DNA of 23,938 nucleotides from Galactobacillus timonensis (GCF_900240265.1 NZ_LT964740.1:426835-450772); one strand, 5' to 3'; positions 7,894-16,330 are shown, numbered from the stretch's first letter. Numbers and translations: made by a program. The notes: generated by a model from the letters alone, not told the origin.

Positions 7894-8553
7894 CTAACTT
7901 TTGATCACGACGACGGTTACCGGAACCGCGGTTGACGGCTTTGACTTGGCATAGATAGTGACCGTCCCGGAGCCGGCAATCGGCGTGGGATAGAAAATAT
8001 CGCTGGTTGCGTAGTCCACGGTTGCGCCGCTCATCCAGTTTGTGAACTTGCCATATCGTACGATCACAAACTCCGAACCGGTAACGTCAGTTGCGCTGAC
8101 TTCCGCCTTCCACGTATATCCGGTATAGGGCGTTGAAGACTGCTCTGCCCATGAGGACGGGTAGATACTTGTAGAAACGATGGAAGGCTTGACCGCGAAA
8201 ACGGACTTCAGCTTCGAAATCAGGTGCTTTAAGCCGATCCGGTCAAGATAGAGCACCTCGCCCGTTGGAATCAGATTCACGGTGACATTAAATGTGTAAA
8301 TGCCCTGCATGTAATCGTAGCTGGATGAATCCGATTCCTGTAAAACCACGGCTTTCAATGCGTCCGCCGTATAGGTTTTGTTGTTGTAGAGAAAGGACTC
8401 CAGCTGATATCCCGGCTCCGGGGTGATGGTAGGAATGCACTTCTCTAACGTATCACCGATCGTTGCATAGAAAGCTTTGCTGGAAAGAACAGCCGCATCA
8501 TCCGGAGAGACCGTCCATTTGACATAAGCCTGATTTGAGGATCCTTCAGCCAT
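7894..8553 (-). CDS. Virion appendage protein of unknown fold
   Basis: A 219-aa protein with Ser/Thr/Tyr-rich, beta-strand-like sequence and no hydrophobic segment. Residues 101-122 (YLDRIGL...KLKSVFAVK) repeat a motif present near the N-terminus of the gene just upstream. That motif is typical of small head or tail fibre proteins in Firmicutes phages. AGGAGG lies 9 nt before the ATG. It sits between the fibre gene and the endolysin, consistent with a receptor-binding or decoration protein; the exact role is unknown. Confidence 0.6.
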   Translation of the reverse strand: MAEGSSNQAYVKWTVSPDDAAVLSSKAFYATIGDTLEKCIPTITPEPGYQLESFLYNNKTYTADALKAVVLQESDSSSYDYMQGIYTFNVTVNLIPTGEVLYLDRIGLKHLISKLKSVFAVKPSIVSTSIYPSSWAEQSSTPYTGYTWKAEVSATDVTGSEFVIVRYGKFTNWMSGATVDYATSDIFYPTPIAGSGTVTIYAKSKPSTAVPVTVVVIKS

Positions 8554-8565
8554 CCGGGCACCTCC

Positions 8566-9162
8566 TTATCCAACCAGCGAGTCGATATCCGAGTTGGTAA
8601 TCGCCTTCAGGTCCGCCGCAAGCAGATAACCAGACAGGTCGATGTCGGTATTGCCGATCTTTTCAAACGCATCGGAATACCAGATGTATTCGTCAAAAAC
8701 ATCCTGTGTTCCATGGTTGTGCGCAACAAGATAAATCACGCCAGTGCTTCCGGTTGCGGGAAGTGTGTCCACTTTCTGATAGCTGAGCTGGGTCAGGCCG
8801 CCGATCGCGGTCTGGATCGCCTGATTCGTCTCTGTCTTTGTGTAGGCATCCGTGATTCCGTAACCAGAAAGCGAGGATGAAGTAATATTGACTGCTTTCG
8901 ATGCGTCTGGGTTAAGAGTAGTACCGTTCAGTTTGATCACTTCGATTGTATTCGGCTGGCCTCCTTCAGCACTCAGCGCCTGCACCTGTGTCACCGCCTG
9001 ATCATAGGATGCCTTCAACGAGTCCGTCAGGTCGTTGGCGGACAGTCCCTTGCCGCTCACCTTATCCACCTTGGAATCAAGATCGGTTTTCAATGCAAAA
9101 AGGGACCGGATCTTCTGCCAGACATACAGCAGTCCGTCCTTATCGAGATATTCTTTTGCCAT
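8566..9162 (-). CDS. Tail or head fibre protein
   Basis: A 198-aa protein. The N-terminal part has YLDKDGLLYVWQKI followed by FALKTDLDSKVDKVSGKGLS, a pattern common at the start of phage fibre proteins. The middle has ITDAYTKTETNQAI, and the C-terminal part has GVIYLVAH and DEYIWYSDAFEKIG, both usual in fibre modules. An AGGAGG site lies upstream of the ATG. It probably forms a trimeric fibre for host attachment; whether it sits on the tail or the head cannot be told. Confidence 0.75.
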   Translation of the reverse strand: MAKEYLDKDGLLYVWQKIRSLFALKTDLDSKVDKVSGKGLSANDLTDSLKASYDQAVTQVQALSAEGGQPNTIEVIKLNGTTLNPDASKAVNITSSSLSGYGITDAYTKTETNQAIQTAIGGLTQLSYQKVDTLPATGSTGVIYLVAHNHGTQDVFDEYIWYSDAFEKIGNTDIDLSGYLLAADLKAITNSDIDSLVG

Positions 9163-9174
9163 TGGTTCCTCCTG

Positions 9175-9690
9175 TTATTTCAGAATGTGTTCGAGGGTAA
9201 TGTTGCTGATGGAATTAAGTTCAAGATCCGGATTGCCCGAGAGATAGTCCTTCATCGCTTCTTCCGCCATCGCGGGTACCCGTTTGACCTTTTCTTCGAG
9301 TGTCGCCCGAAACTGCTCAAACTCCGTCGGTACAAAGTCCTCTGTCAGCTCCTGCGCGTTGATGGAATCCCTCACCTGCACGGGCAGGGTATTGGACTTT
9401 ACGATCACTTCCGATTCCCGGTACAGCACAACCTGAAGGCGCGTGGTTCCCGCTTTTCCAAGCATCCCGGCGGTGACGGAAAGAGTCAGTGCTTTCGCCG
9501 CCGGATCACTGGTTAATAACGCCTGACTTCGCTTTCCGTCCTGCTCGATGTCGAGATAATAGGTACTATCTGCCTGTAACGATTCGCAACGGATCGTTAC
9601 CACAGCCGCCTTGTTTTCCGCTTCATACCCAAATAGCGGATACAACTCGCTGGAAGAAAGCACGAAGTCCTTGGAAAGATCCAGAATCAT
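9175..9690 (-). CDS. Baseplate/tail appendage protein (BppU-like N-terminus)
   Basis: A 171-aa protein, largely beta-strand-like in its first 110 residues, with SNTLPVQVRDSINAQE, a phrase typical of baseplate upper protein-like domains. A helical stretch follows (about 118-155), and it ends in ISNITLEHILK. The ATG overlaps the preceding stop (ATGA), so translation is coupled. It likely connects fibres to the tail tip. The family call is by pattern only. Confidence 0.6.
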   Translation of the reverse strand: MILDLSKDFVLSSSELYPLFGYEAENKAAVVTIRCESLQADSTYYLDIEQDGKRSQALLTSDPAAKALTLSVTAGMLGKAGTTRLQVVLYRESEVIVKSNTLPVQVRDSINAQELTEDFVPTEFEQFRATLEEKVKRVPAMAEEAMKDYLSGNPDLELNSISNITLEHILK

Positions 9691-9854
9691 TTCGTTTCCT
9701 CGTCCGGCGGGACAGTCTGCTCTTCGGCGGCACGCAGCGAGGCTGTTAAACCGTTCAGGATCAGCTCCAGAACAACCGGCGGCAGACCGCTCTCATTCAA
9801 TACTTCGATCAGTTTGCTTTCCGTTTCCCGGACGCGTTTGGTTACTTCATCCAT
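9687..9854 (-). CDS. Small helical phage protein
   Basis: A 55-aa protein starting at the ATG at 9854 with GGAGA 9 nt upstream. It is helical and acidic (VRETESKLIEVLNESGLPPVVLE), with no transmembrane segment. Small genes like this are common right after the tail-tip gene in Firmicutes siphoviruses, but the function is not known. It overlaps the next gene by 4 nt. Confidence 0.65.
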   Translation of the reverse strand: MDEVTKRVRETESKLIEVLNESGLPPVVLELILNGLTASLRAAEEQTVPPDEETK

Positions 9855-9873
9855 ATTGTTTTTCTCCTGTTTG

Positions 9874-12648
9874 TTATTGGGCGGCGATGCCGAGCTTTCC
9901 CAGAATGTCGACGCCATTGATAAACACATGCGTTGCACCGCTGATGCGGAACTGACGATCGTTTCCGGTAAACGTAAAATTGTGCCAGTTCTGGCACTGA
10001 TAGGTGATGGAATCCGAAATGGTAATCTGTCCGTTGGTTACACTGGGATTGCTGTACTGGAAGTTCTGCAGCTGCAACGAATTGCCGCCCGAGGAACTGG
10101 CCAGCAGAATGCGGTTGGCAATCCCAAGGCTGGAATCGTTCTTGTAGTTTTCCAGATAAAACGCGTTATAGCCGCTGTTGGTGCTGAACCAGTAGAGCGT
10201 ATTGGCCCAGTTAGCAGGATTGTTCAGCTGCTGGTTGCTGATGCGGATCCAGTTGTTAGAGCCTCCGGCAGAGAAATTCAGGCTGTTACCTCCCTGACCA
10301 TCCGGCTTCAGGTTATTGAAGTTCAGATAATCGGTGGATGCGCCGGTTCCCAGAACCACGCTGTTTAAGACTGTACTGGCGGAATTCCGGTTGTACATCC
10401 CCATGTAGGGTGTTCCGGAGTTGTAATTCATGTACAGGTTGTTGGCCGTCTTTCCGGCAGTGGAGTAGTTCTCAAAATCCAGCGTGTTGTTGTCGTTGCT
10501 GAAGGAAAGATACAGGCCGTTGGACATTGTTCCACTCAGGTTCCGGTTTAAAATGCTCAGCTTGTTCTGTTTTGTTGAGCTTTCCAGATGGATGCCGTTG
10601 GCATCTTTGGTGGAATCGATATTCCGGTTGGCCAGCCAGATGCTGTAGTTCACGGACTTGTCGGATGCTGTTCCCTGATACAGCCACAGGAAATTGGCGG
10701 CTTTCCCGTTGTAGTTGTTCTGCAGATAGGAATAGCCTTTATCCGCTGCCGAATAGAGATCGAGATAGTTATTCAACTGTCCGTTGGAGATAAAAGAATA
10801 GTTGCGGATCACGGCCTTGTTGAACGTCTCTGTCCGATTGAAATGCAGCTCGTTGGAACGGAACACATTTCCATCCTCGTCCTTCAGGCCGCCGAAAATA
10901 TAGTTCTGTAACCGGATCTCATGCTGGCCGCTGACCGCGTTCATGAACAGCCGGTTGGCTGCCTGATTGTCAAAACGGTTGCCGATGTAGTATTGCGAAC
11001 CTGCCGCAGTTCCGGACATATTGTTGTAGTTGGTCTGAACCCCGTTGAAGTAGTTGTTATTGCTTAACGTGGAACTCTCCGCGGTGTTGGCAGCAGCGAT
11101 CGCATTGGCCGCTTTCCCTGACGCATCGTTATTCCGTACCGAGAACGCCCCATTGGTGGAGAAGTTGATGGTACCTGCACCTTCAAAGATGCCGCCGGTA
11201 TTTTCATCATTGGTCCGCAATGTGACGGTATTGGGTTCGGTGCCAAAGATCAACTGGGAACCAAGGATCAGTACTGCCTGTAACTGTTTACCGGTCAGAT
11301 ACCAGGCGTTAAAAGTTCCGTCGATTCCCCAGCCGCTGACATACGGCCCGTCATAACCGCTGTTAGAGAAAGCGATGCCGGCTTTGTTCATGCGAATGAC
11401 ATTCGTAGCGGTTGTTTTGTCATTGGTGTCCATGATCAGGATTTCTTCGATCGCGTTATCCGCGTTTCTTCCGAACACAACATAACCGCCTGCGCCGCCT
11501 GTAATCAGAGACGTCATATGGGCCACTGCCTGCTCTGTGAAGGAATAGGCTCTGGCCTCGACACCATCGTTTTTCTTTTCAATCTCAGTGATGGTTTCCG
11601 AAAGCGAGGACTTCGCATCTCCGATTTCGAGCTCCTTGTAGCGCTCCTTCAACACGTCATAAACCGTCTTTATAACTTTGGCGGATGCCGTAATACCAAG
11701 ACGCGGAAACTCGACATGAACCGTATCACAGAGATTCACCCTCTCGAGTGGCGCAAGGTTCTTATACTGTTCGGTCTGATGCAGTGGCGTAAAGCGAACC
11801 GTGATACTGACAGAGGGCGTGTTCAGCTCATGGGAGCTGACATACTCCGCCGCAAGCGCATCGATCTTTTCTTTGGAGATCACCGAATCCGAATCCCGGA
11901 ACGAATCCGAGAGATCGAGATTGAACACCCGCGGGTAGGTCGCATCGCTGAGGGTAATCAGGGTTCCGACCGTTGTGGTTCCGTTGGTGTCGCTGGCATA
12001 GGGAAGGACGGCATTGAAGCACTTCTCCAGATTTTCCTCCTGCCGGATATCCGTTAAATTCTTGCCATAACGGATCGTCACATTGCGATCCTGTCCCCGC
12101 TTGGCATGCAGATGCACCTGCAGGTTATCCCATTCGTATTCCCCGCCAAAGGTGTCAAGGAGAGACCCTTCGTATCCGCCAAGACAACCGCGGAACGACT
12201 TCGGTGCCTTTAATTCAAATACGGAGGTTGTGTTTTCGATATCCGTATCGATCGTAAAGGGTGTGGAAACGGCGAGATTTGCCAGTAACTTCGCACAGGT
12301 GTTCACAGCACCCGTGGACGTGAAGGGAAGCACTGATGCTTTGGAAAGATCGTAGCTGATATGCCGGCATTGAAAGGTAACAATGCCGTTCAGCGGCTTG
12401 GAACAGGCGTAGATACGGAAGATCTGGCTGTGATCGCTGTCACCGGCTTTTAAACGAAGCAGGCCGCCGAGATGCAGGTCCTTGTAGTGGCGGGCATTCA
12501 CCGGTACCTTCAATTCCGCCTCATAGAGTCCGTTGCGTTCTTCGCTCACCGTACAGGACACACATTCTTTCAGCCGCCCTAAGCCGTTGGTATGATCATC
12601 CACGAGTAATTTGAGGTCTTTGGAATCATCGAGAATCATTGGAATCAT
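9874..12648 (-). CDS. Tail-tip (Tal-like) protein with a C-terminal Asn-rich repeat domain
   Basis: A 924-aa protein from the ATG at 12648, which overlaps the distal tail gene stop (ATGA) and has GGAAGGTGG upstream. Residues about 1-370 match the prophage tail protein/minor structural protein N-terminus (TIGR01665/PF06605 type), for example EENLEKCFNAVLPYA. Residues about 340-420 are a helical linker, and about 420-520 a beta-rich segment (WGIDGTFNAWYLTGKQL). Residues about 563-869 contain roughly ten degenerate repeats rich in Asn, Ser, Tyr and Leu. It should form the tail tip and contact the host. No recognisable peptidase motif is seen in the C-terminal half. Confidence 0.8.
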   Translation of the reverse strand: MIPMILDDSKDLKLLVDDHTNGLGRLKECVSCTVSEERNGLYEAELKVPVNARHYKDLHLGGLLRLKAGDSDHSQIFRIYACSKPLNGIVTFQCRHISYDLSKASVLPFTSTGAVNTCAKLLANLAVSTPFTIDTDIENTTSVFELKAPKSFRGCLGGYEGSLLDTFGGEYEWDNLQVHLHAKRGQDRNVTIRYGKNLTDIRQEENLEKCFNAVLPYASDTNGTTTVGTLITLSDATYPRVFNLDLSDSFRDSDSVISKEKIDALAAEYVSSHELNTPSVSITVRFTPLHQTEQYKNLAPLERVNLCDTVHVEFPRLGITASAKVIKTVYDVLKERYKELEIGDAKSSLSETITEIEKKNDGVEARAYSFTEQAVAHMTSLITGGAGGYVVFGRNADNAIEEILIMDTNDKTTATNVIRMNKAGIAFSNSGYDGPYVSGWGIDGTFNAWYLTGKQLQAVLILGSQLIFGTEPNTVTLRTNDENTGGIFEGAGTINFSTNGAFSVRNNDASGKAANAIAAANTAESSTLSNNNYFNGVQTNYNNMSGTAAGSQYYIGNRFDNQAANRLFMNAVSGQHEIRLQNYIFGGLKDEDGNVFRSNELHFNRTETFNKAVIRNYSFISNGQLNNYLDLYSAADKGYSYLQNNYNGKAANFLWLYQGTASDKSVNYSIWLANRNIDSTKDANGIHLESSTKQNKLSILNRNLSGTMSNGLYLSFSNDNNTLDFENYSTAGKTANNLYMNYNSGTPYMGMYNRNSASTVLNSVVLGTGASTDYLNFNNLKPDGQGGNSLNFSAGGSNNWIRISNQQLNNPANWANTLYWFSTNSGYNAFYLENYKNDSSLGIANRILLASSSGGNSLQLQNFQYSNPSVTNGQITISDSITYQCQNWHNFTFTGNDRQFRISGATHVFINGVDILGKLGIAAQ
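10042..10962 (-). repeat. About ten degenerate 25-30-residue repeats in the tail-tip protein
   Basis: The translated units share the pattern (A/S/T)NxLyLxxxxgxxxlxlxN. Examples are ANRLFMNAVSG, SNGLYLSFSNDNN, ANNLYMNYNSG, ANTLYWFSTNSG and ANRILLASSSGG, each followed by a second hydrophobic strand and an Asn (LQNY, FENY, YNRN, SNQQ, LENY, LQNF). Spacing is about 25-30 residues. The pattern suggests a beta-solenoid or beta-sandwich array. Confidence 0.7.
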
Positions 12649-13358
12649 AGCGTGTACCACCTTCCCTGAATTGTGACTTCCATGCCTTCCGGTTTGACGA
12701 TGCCGTTCTCTCCGGGATGAAGAAGGGGAAATTCCCCCGAGGCCAGAATCACGCAACTGTTCCGGTTTTCTGTTCCTTCGTAGACATCCTCCATCCCGCT
12801 GTCGATCGTCAGCGTGCCGGAATTGGACTGAATCGTGATTGTGTCCGATCCGATTTTCAGCTCGCCATTTCCTTTGACCGTGATTAACGGACGGGATGAA
12901 AACAGGGTCGGATTGGTGAGCGTTAAAGTGGTAGCTGTGGAAGAAATCGTTATGCTGTTCTCCCCACTGAGCAGCCAGCGCTCAGGCTGACATGCAAAGA
13001 CAAGTGTGAACCGGGCCGCCTTGTTTCCAGACGTAACATCCGGTTCCAATCCTCCGGCGTAAGCTGCCATCCGATATTCACTGGGATGGTAGGAATCTGT
13101 TAAACGGTGCTCACCGAAATCGGACAAAAGAAAAGCGCGCAGGGCGCTCAGATTTGAATCGAGATTCTTAACGATCGATGCCGGATAGGAAACACAGATT
13201 GGCTTGAAGCGGTGATTGCTGACAAGAAGCGATCCGTTTCGGCCCGGAACTTCAATTTCCTCATAGTCCACTTCCGGTGCTCCAAAGGTCCCGGTTCCCG
13301 AGATCCGAACCCCGAAGTCCAGCGAAGACCGTCCGTTATAGGTGAAATAATGGATCAT
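12645..13358 (-). CDS. Distal tail protein (Dit-like)
   Basis: A 237-aa protein of the siphovirus Dit/phage tail family. Diagnostic phrases are SSLDFGVRISG near residue 11, YEEIEVPGRNGSL (32-44) and GEHRLTDSYHPSEYRMAAYAG (about 102-121). The C-terminal 100 residues are beta-rich (galectin-like part in this family). The start overlaps the tape measure stop (ATGA), and the 3' end overlaps the tail-tip gene. Dit forms the hexameric hub joining tail tube and tip. Confidence 0.85.
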   Translation of the reverse strand: MIHYFTYNGRSSLDFGVRISGTGTFGAPEVDYEEIEVPGRNGSLLVSNHRFKPICVSYPASIVKNLDSNLSALRAFLLSDFGEHRLTDSYHPSEYRMAAYAGGLEPDVTSGNKAARFTLVFACQPERWLLSGENSITISSTATTLTLTNPTLFSSRPLITVKGNGELKIGSDTITIQSNSGTLTIDSGMEDVYEGTENRNSCVILASGEFPLLHPGENGIVKPEGMEVTIQGRWYTL

Positions 13359-15718
13359 TCAAACACCGCCTTTCTCTGCCCGATGCTGCGATTGAAACGG
13401 GACTCAACTTCCTGCGCCAGCTCCTGCACGCTCTGGCCCTCTGCTCCATAAACGTTGATATTCACATCGCCATAGGTATAGCTGATTCTCTCGGAATTGC
13501 CGGAAACTGGTCCGGCTGCTGCCATTGCCTGCGTGGATCGAAGCGAAGGAGAAACAACCATTTCGCTGGTAAGGGCCGCCATTGCATCGGTCACGACATC
13601 TTTGGAGCTGTTGATGCTTTCGGCCAGCCCGTTCATGAAGTCCGGCATCCATGTCATGTAATTGCGCAGCGGACCGACATCCGGACGGGAAAAATGCAGC
13701 CACGAGGTGATCGTCGAAGCGACGGAACTGACCGCCGACGTGACGGAACCGATCGCGTTCCGGATGCCATTGGCAATGCCGTGGATGATGTCGGAACCCC
13801 AGTGGAGAGCTTCGGAAGGAAGGCTCTTCACATAGTCAAATGCATGCATGAAACCGGTTTTGATCGTGTCCGCGATGGAAGATACCGTATTGCGGATGCC
13901 GTCTTTGATATTCGTGAAGATTTTCGAAACCGACGATCGCAATGAAGAGAGAATCGAAGTCACAGAGGACAGGATTCCATTCCAGATCGAGGAAAAGGTA
14001 TCCGAAATTCCGGAAAGCACACCACTGAAGAAGGAACTCAGGGAATTCCACACGTTCTCAGCCGCTGCTTTGATGGAATCCCAGTTGTTGATCAGAAGCG
14101 CTCCAATGGCAATTGCACCTGCCACGGCTGCGATCACGATGCCAATCGGGCCGGTGAGTGCCGTGAACACTGTTCCCAGCGCCGGTAAGAATCCTGCCAG
14201 TTTTGAGCCGATCGAAAGAAAGCTCCCGATCCCGGAAGAAATCGATCCGACTGCGGTAACGACATTTCCAATCGCAACGAGCATGGGTCCGACCAGTGCA
14301 GCGATCAGAGCGATCCTGACGATCAGATCCTGCATTTCCGGCAAGAGGCTGTTCCACCACGTGTTGAGGTCTTTCAATAACTGCGCCAGTTTCTCCAGCC
14401 CGGGAGCGAGTACCGTCATCAAAGAATTGCCGATATCGGCACCGGTCACTTTGAGCTGATTCATGGTCAGGGTGAACTGGTCAATTGGATCGAGTGTCGA
14501 TTCAAAGGTTGAAGTGACACTTCCGGCATAGCCATCCAGCGAAGCCGTCATTTCCGTCAGATCCAGATTCCCGTCTTTGATCAGCTTGTAGACTGCTGCG
14601 CCGCTTTTTCCAAACAGATCATACGCAGCGTTCAGACCTTCTGTTTCACTGGAGGCTCCTGCAATCTGATTCTGCAGATTTGCCAGCGCATCCCCGAGTG
14701 ATACCCCATCGCCAGCTGCGTTTTTTAACGCCCGTGTCAGGCTGCTCATGACGGAAGATGAATCAGCGCCGGACATTTCCAGCTTTCCCAGAAAACCTGC
14801 CGCCTGATCAATCCCGATTCCCAATTCATCGAAGGTTGCTGCATTGGTGATCAGAGCGGATTCCAGGGCGTCCATGGAGATGCCGGTCTGCTGACCGGTC
14901 AGATTCAAAACGTCGAGAACATCGCCTGCATCTGTAGCGGACAGGTTGAAGGCCTCCAGAATCTTCTGGGTCTGATCGATGGAAGTAGAAACATCGGTTC
15001 CGTTGATGGCCGCAAACTGAATGAATTGCGCCGAAAGGTCCTTGCAGGCCTGACCGGTTAAGCCAAGACGCGTATTGACTTCACCAACCGCTGCACCTGC
15101 CGTTTCAAAGTCCGTTGGAATCTCTAAGGCAAGCTCCTTCGCTGAATTCTGGAGGTCCTCTAACGCTGCTCCGGTCGCTCCGGTTTTGGTGACAACGATA
15201 TCCATCCCGGCATCAACTTCGTTAAATGCGGCAAGTGACGCCGCGCCAACGGCTGCGATCGGGGCCGTTATCGATTTCGAGAGAGTTGATCCGGCATCGG
15301 TGATCTTTCCGCCGAGGTCCTTTAGTTTCTGCCCTGCGGCCTGAAACTGCTGGGAGGCGACGGAGCCGAAGGAATCTGCCTGTTTCTCCAGATCCTTTAA
15401 CTTCTCTTTCGTCTCGATTACTTCCCGCTTTAAGGCGTTCATCTTATCGGTTGGAAAGTTCTTATCTTCCGCAGCCGCCTTTAACGCTTCTTCTTCCTGC
15501 TTCAGCTTTTCCTTGGTCTCTGCAATCGCATCATTCAGAAAGGATTGTTTCTGCTGCAGCAGTTCGGTATTGCCCGGGTCGAGTTTCAGCAGGCGGTTGA
15601 CATCTTTTAATTCCGACTGGGTGTAGCTGATCTTCTTGTTAACATCCTGCAGGGCTTTCTGCAGGTTGAGCGTATCACCGCCAATCTCGACGGTAATCCC
15701 CTTGATCCTGTCTGCCAT
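13355..15718 (-). CDS. Tape measure protein
   Basis: A 787-aa protein. Residues about 15-115 are strongly coiled-coil (LKQEEEALKAAAEDK, LKREVIETKEKLKDLEKQ). A PhageMin_Tail-type domain follows (about 125-430, with DFETAGAAVGEVNTRLG). Then come two hydrophobic stretches near residues 460-490 and 520-545, and a C-terminal region with repeated SSI/SGI helices. AAGGAGAG precedes the ATG. It sets tail length and takes part in DNA delivery through the host membrane. No lysozyme or peptidase domain is evident. Its upstream neighbour should be the tail chaperone, but a 0.65-kb plus-strand cassette separates them. Confidence 0.92.
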   Translation of the reverse strand: MADRIKGITVEIGGDTLNLQKALQDVNKKISYTQSELKDVNRLLKLDPGNTELLQQKQSFLNDAIAETKEKLKQEEEALKAAAEDKNFPTDKMNALKREVIETKEKLKDLEKQADSFGSVASQQFQAAGQKLKDLGGKITDAGSTLSKSITAPIAAVGAASLAAFNEVDAGMDIVVTKTGATGAALEDLQNSAKELALEIPTDFETAGAAVGEVNTRLGLTGQACKDLSAQFIQFAAINGTDVSTSIDQTQKILEAFNLSATDAGDVLDVLNLTGQQTGISMDALESALITNAATFDELGIGIDQAAGFLGKLEMSGADSSSVMSSLTRALKNAAGDGVSLGDALANLQNQIAGASSETEGLNAAYDLFGKSGAAVYKLIKDGNLDLTEMTASLDGYAGSVTSTFESTLDPIDQFTLTMNQLKVTGADIGNSLMTVLAPGLEKLAQLLKDLNTWWNSLLPEMQDLIVRIALIAALVGPMLVAIGNVVTAVGSISSGIGSFLSIGSKLAGFLPALGTVFTALTGPIGIVIAAVAGAIAIGALLINNWDSIKAAAENVWNSLSSFFSGVLSGISDTFSSIWNGILSSVTSILSSLRSSVSKIFTNIKDGIRNTVSSIADTIKTGFMHAFDYVKSLPSEALHWGSDIIHGIANGIRNAIGSVTSAVSSVASTITSWLHFSRPDVGPLRNYMTWMPDFMNGLAESINSSKDVVTDAMAALTSEMVVSPSLRSTQAMAAAGPVSGNSERISYTYGDVNINVYGAEGQSVQELAQEVESRFNRSIGQRKAVFE

Positions 15719-15853
15719 TAGTGACTCTCCTTTCTTCCGGGAATGAAAAAGCCCGCCGGATTGACGAGCGTAAGTCCGATCGTATTAACATAAGCCATTC
15801 GATGTGACTTCCTTGCATGCAGCGAATCGGAAAGTGTTTCATTCGCCATTCTA

Positions 15854-15882
15854 TTGACCGGATATGGAAAATATGCTATATA
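15854..15882 (+). promoter_or_regulatory. Strong vegetative promoter, opposite to the late genes
   Basis: TTGACC (15854-15859), an exact 17-nt spacer and TATATA (15877-15882), with an extended -10 TGC just before it. This is near the sigma-A consensus. Transcription should start around 15889-15891 and read the plus strand, against the tail operon. Confidence 0.8.
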
Positions 15883-15889
15883 TTCTTTA

Positions 15890-15970
15890 TAGGAAGAAGG
15901 GCGGTGGACTTCCCGATGAGGGGCTCTGGTAAAACAGAGTGATCTGCTTGCTCTTCTTCCTCATTTTTTT
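15890..15970 (+). ncRNA. Small structured RNA of about 80 nt
   Basis: It runs from a consensus promoter to a U-tract. The first bases AGGAAGAAG (15891-15899) are fully complementary to CTTCTTCCT (15953-15961) just before TTTTTTT (15964-15970), so the whole RNA closes on itself and ends like an intrinsic terminator. Inside are a CTCTG/CAGAG hairpin with a GTAAAA loop (15924-15939) and a GGG/CCC pairing near the 5' end. There is no plausible plus-strand coding frame with a ribosome binding site. I do not recognise an RNA family. It is antisense to any late transcript crossing this spacer. Confidence 0.6.
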
Positions 15971-16007
15971 CTCTATGACGTGTCGAACGCCGTAGCGGAG
16001 AAAAAAA
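15964..16007. repeat. Inverted repeat with T7 and A7 arms
   Basis: TTTTTTTCTC (15964-15973) is the exact reverse complement of GAGAAAAAAA (15998-16007). The interior (TATGACG and CGCCGTA) continues the pairing with one wobble, a mismatch and a small bulge. It directly follows the small RNA and may be a bidirectional transcription stop. Confidence 0.5.
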
Positions 16008-16056
16008 TCTGCACGTATCATAAATATGGATCCTGCATAGGCCTGTATTTTAATGA

Positions 16057-16074
16057 CAAATCAAGTATGATTTG
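16057..16074. promoter_or_regulatory. Possible operator upstream of the 46-aa gene
   Basis: CAAATCA (16057-16063) and TGATTTG (16068-16074) form a perfect 7-bp dyad with a 4-nt centre. It overlaps a -10-like TATGAT (16066-16071), though no good -35 is visible. It lies about 30 nt before the start codon, so a repressor could bind here. Confidence 0.35.
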
Positions 16075-16101
16075 ATCATCTCCCGTACAGAAAGGATCAT
16101 C

Positions 16102-16242
16102 ATGTCAGGAAAGAAAACATTCTTCATTACTGTCATTGCCTTCCTTGTGGCGTGGTTTGTCATAAATGGCATTCTGTTAGCTGCAACCGGAAGAACCGGT
16201 GCTCAATGGATAGCCTCAATCATCCAGAGTATGAGAAGCTAG
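16102..16242 (+). CDS. 46-aa single-span membrane protein (moron; candidate superinfection-exclusion protein)
   Basis: A short gene on the strand opposite to all phage structural genes. It has a good ribosome binding site, AAAGGA, 5 nt before the ATG. The product starts MSGKK, then has one strongly hydrophobic segment (residues about 7-28, from FFITVIAFLVAWF to GILLAA), and ends in a short polar tail (GRTGAQWIASIIQSMRS). It lies between the tail chaperone and tape measure genes, with its own terminator. HK97 gp15, a single-span membrane moron protein that blocks DNA entry, sits in the same genomic slot. Equal function is inference; a small membrane toxin is the main alternative. Confidence 0.6.
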   Translation: MSGKKTFFITVIAFLVAWFVINGILLAATGRTGAQWIASIIQSMRS

Positions 16243-16253
16243 AAACAATTGCC

Positions 16254-16304
16254 AAAAGCTGTGTGCCAGCAGGCCGACCATGCCTTGCTTGCATTCAGCT
16301 TTTT
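16254..16304 (+). terminator. Terminator of the plus-strand cassette
   Basis: AAAAGCTG (16254-16261) pairs with CAGCTTTT (16296-16303), with an inner AGCAGGC/GCCTTGCT arm, and ends in TTTTT. It starts 12 nt after the stop codon of the 46-aa gene. Confidence 0.65.
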
Positions 16305-16330
16305 GCGTGTTGCCTCATAGAAGGTTATTA

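Noticed and set aside
9814..10368. Plus-strand 184-codon open frame opposite the end of the tail-tip gene
   Set aside because: Antisense shadow; the minus-strand gene has clear family similarity and good signals.
13848..14459. Plus-strand 203-codon open frame opposite the tape measure gene
   Set aside because: Antisense shadow of a clear gene, with no start signals and no recognisable sequence.
15886..15965. Minus-strand 25-codon frame (MRKKSKQITLFYQ...) exactly opposite the small RNA, suggesting a type I toxin-antitoxin pair
   Set aside because: No ribosome binding site, no hydrophobic segment typical of type I toxins, and the overlap follows from the RNA's self-complementary ends. Kept only as a remote possibility.
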